Assembly: GCA_965238155.1 (NCBI GenBank)
Contig: OZ250175.1
Coordinates: 1,798,001-1,862,000 of the forward strand
Length of the DNA stretch: 64,000 nucleotides
DNA from: BJGV01 sp964196335
GTDB taxonomy: Bacteria; Pseudomonadota; Gammaproteobacteria; Burkholderiales; Nitrosomonadaceae
Reading direction: 5' to 3'
Below the pieces are notes generated by a model, which was given only the letters and a program-made list of their open reading frames with translations, was not told where the DNA came from and did no database searches. Numbering within the stretch: the stretch's first letter is position 1; every line of letters starts with the position of its first letter. Below, piece by piece: positions 63,614-64,000 of this stretch. Position numbers and translations under genes: made by a program.

Positions 63614-64000
63614 AAAATATTTAGCAGAACTTAGCAGTACTAGAATTATTACCATATTAGCTCAGTGTTTAAAATAAATCGATTTACACAATTCAAAATT
63701 TAACGCTTATGACCCCTGATAAGCCATAACACAATAATTCCAACGGCATAACAGTGGGTTAACATTATTTAACCATCTACTCTTTTCAAAACCCTAATTT
63801 TTCTGAGAATTTAGACAAAAAGTGGTAGTTTTTCACAAGTGAATTTTGAGTCTCCACATTGCCTGACAAATTGCTTGACTTGAGGCGCTTTTGTCGGCTA
63901 ATCTGCGGGGGTTGATTGTCGGCTGATAAAAGTATCGATAGCTATTGGTCGTCACGAAGGTTTTGAAAGTCGTAGTACATATTTGAAATGGATAGGAGGA
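63614..64000. other. Gene-free right end with direct repeats and a terminal Shine-Dalgarno
   Basis: I see no complete gene here. GGTTAA and TTAACC form a small inverted repeat at 63757-63774. TTGTCGGCTAAT (63891-63902) and TTGTCGGCTGAT (63916-63927) are direct repeats in a GC-richer patch unlike the flanking AT-rich DNA. The window ends with AGGAGGA (63994-64000), a near-perfect ribosome-binding site, so a plus-strand gene probably starts just outside. The patch could be the edge of a mobile element or a promoter region. Confidence 0.4.

Noticed and set aside
1..64000. tRNA, rRNA, CRISPR arrays, phage or plasmid genes
   Set aside because: No tRNA-like cloverleaf with a GTTCRA arm, no rRNA-like block, no regularly spaced repeats and no integrase, transposase or phage gene were seen by eye; a tRNAscan or CRISPR search would settle this.

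Overview
The window is chromosomal DNA from a Gram-negative proteobacterium, most likely a betaproteobacterium and perhaps a member of the Nitrosomonadales. Three gene orders support this: rpoE-rseA-rseB-mucD-glutaredoxin-lepA-lepB-DUF4845-rnc-era-recO-pdxJ-acpS-nagZ on one strand, pilC-pilD-coaE-zapD-yacG, and ffh beside ypjD and a CorC-type gene. The DNA looks AT-rich by eye (not computed). Nearly all genes are housekeeping genes with intact family motifs. I saw no tRNA, rRNA, CRISPR array, complete insertion sequence or prophage.

Layout. 1-5.8 kb (minus strand) is the end of an exopolysaccharide/O-antigen locus: a partial GDP-mannose-dehydratase-like gene, a family 2 glycosyltransferase, an FkbM-like protein, a flippase, remnants of two broken genes, and gmd. 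6-8 kb holds tolC and pcm. 8.1-13.4 kb holds a TPP riboswitch with thiC, then uppP, a rhodanese and glnA. 13.4-20.2 kb is mixed: a small orphan ORF, a Sel1 lipoprotein, a nitroreductase, a Bax-inhibitor-like protein, a PolB-type exonuclease, cysM and phoBR. 20.3-33.3 kb holds glycerate kinase-uvrA, a YajR-like transporter with ssb, ybbAP/tesA, an unnamed membrane-anchored protein and a fatty-acid desaturase. 33.3-39.9 kb holds rpmBG, coaBC-dut-DUF192, ffh, ypjD and a CNNM/CorC gene. 40-44 kb is pilC-pilD-coaE-zapD and a decayed yacG. 44-46.6 kb holds a Nudix/TenI fusion, argJ and a TusA-like gene. 46.7-58.6 kb (minus strand) is the sigma-E and translation/RNA supercluster, interrupted by a clear terminator upstream of lepA. 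58.9-63.6 kb holds nadB, ygfZ and a DinG-like helicase. The last 390 bases have no complete gene and end on a strong Shine-Dalgarno sequence.

How the genes work together. rpoE, rseA, rseB and mucD form the envelope-stress circuit: sigma factor, membrane anti-sigma factor, its periplasmic regulator and a periplasmic protease. The following genes process RNA and proteins (lepA, lepB, rnc, era), repair DNA (recO) and make cofactors (pdxJ, acpS). uppP, nagZ and the flippase belong to cell-wall and polysaccharide metabolism. coaBC and coaE both serve coenzyme A synthesis.

The points most worth a second look are: a yacG with a stop codon and a lost zinc-ligand cysteine; a DUF4845 gene broken by a one-base shift exactly at a sequence that fits a -1 slippery heptamer; recent-looking internal duplications in both RseA and RseB; a desaturase whose C-terminal extension resembles the end of ISL3-type transposases; and a TPP riboswitch followed by a hairpin that hides the thiC ribosome-binding site. 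I did not find a clearly new multi-gene system.
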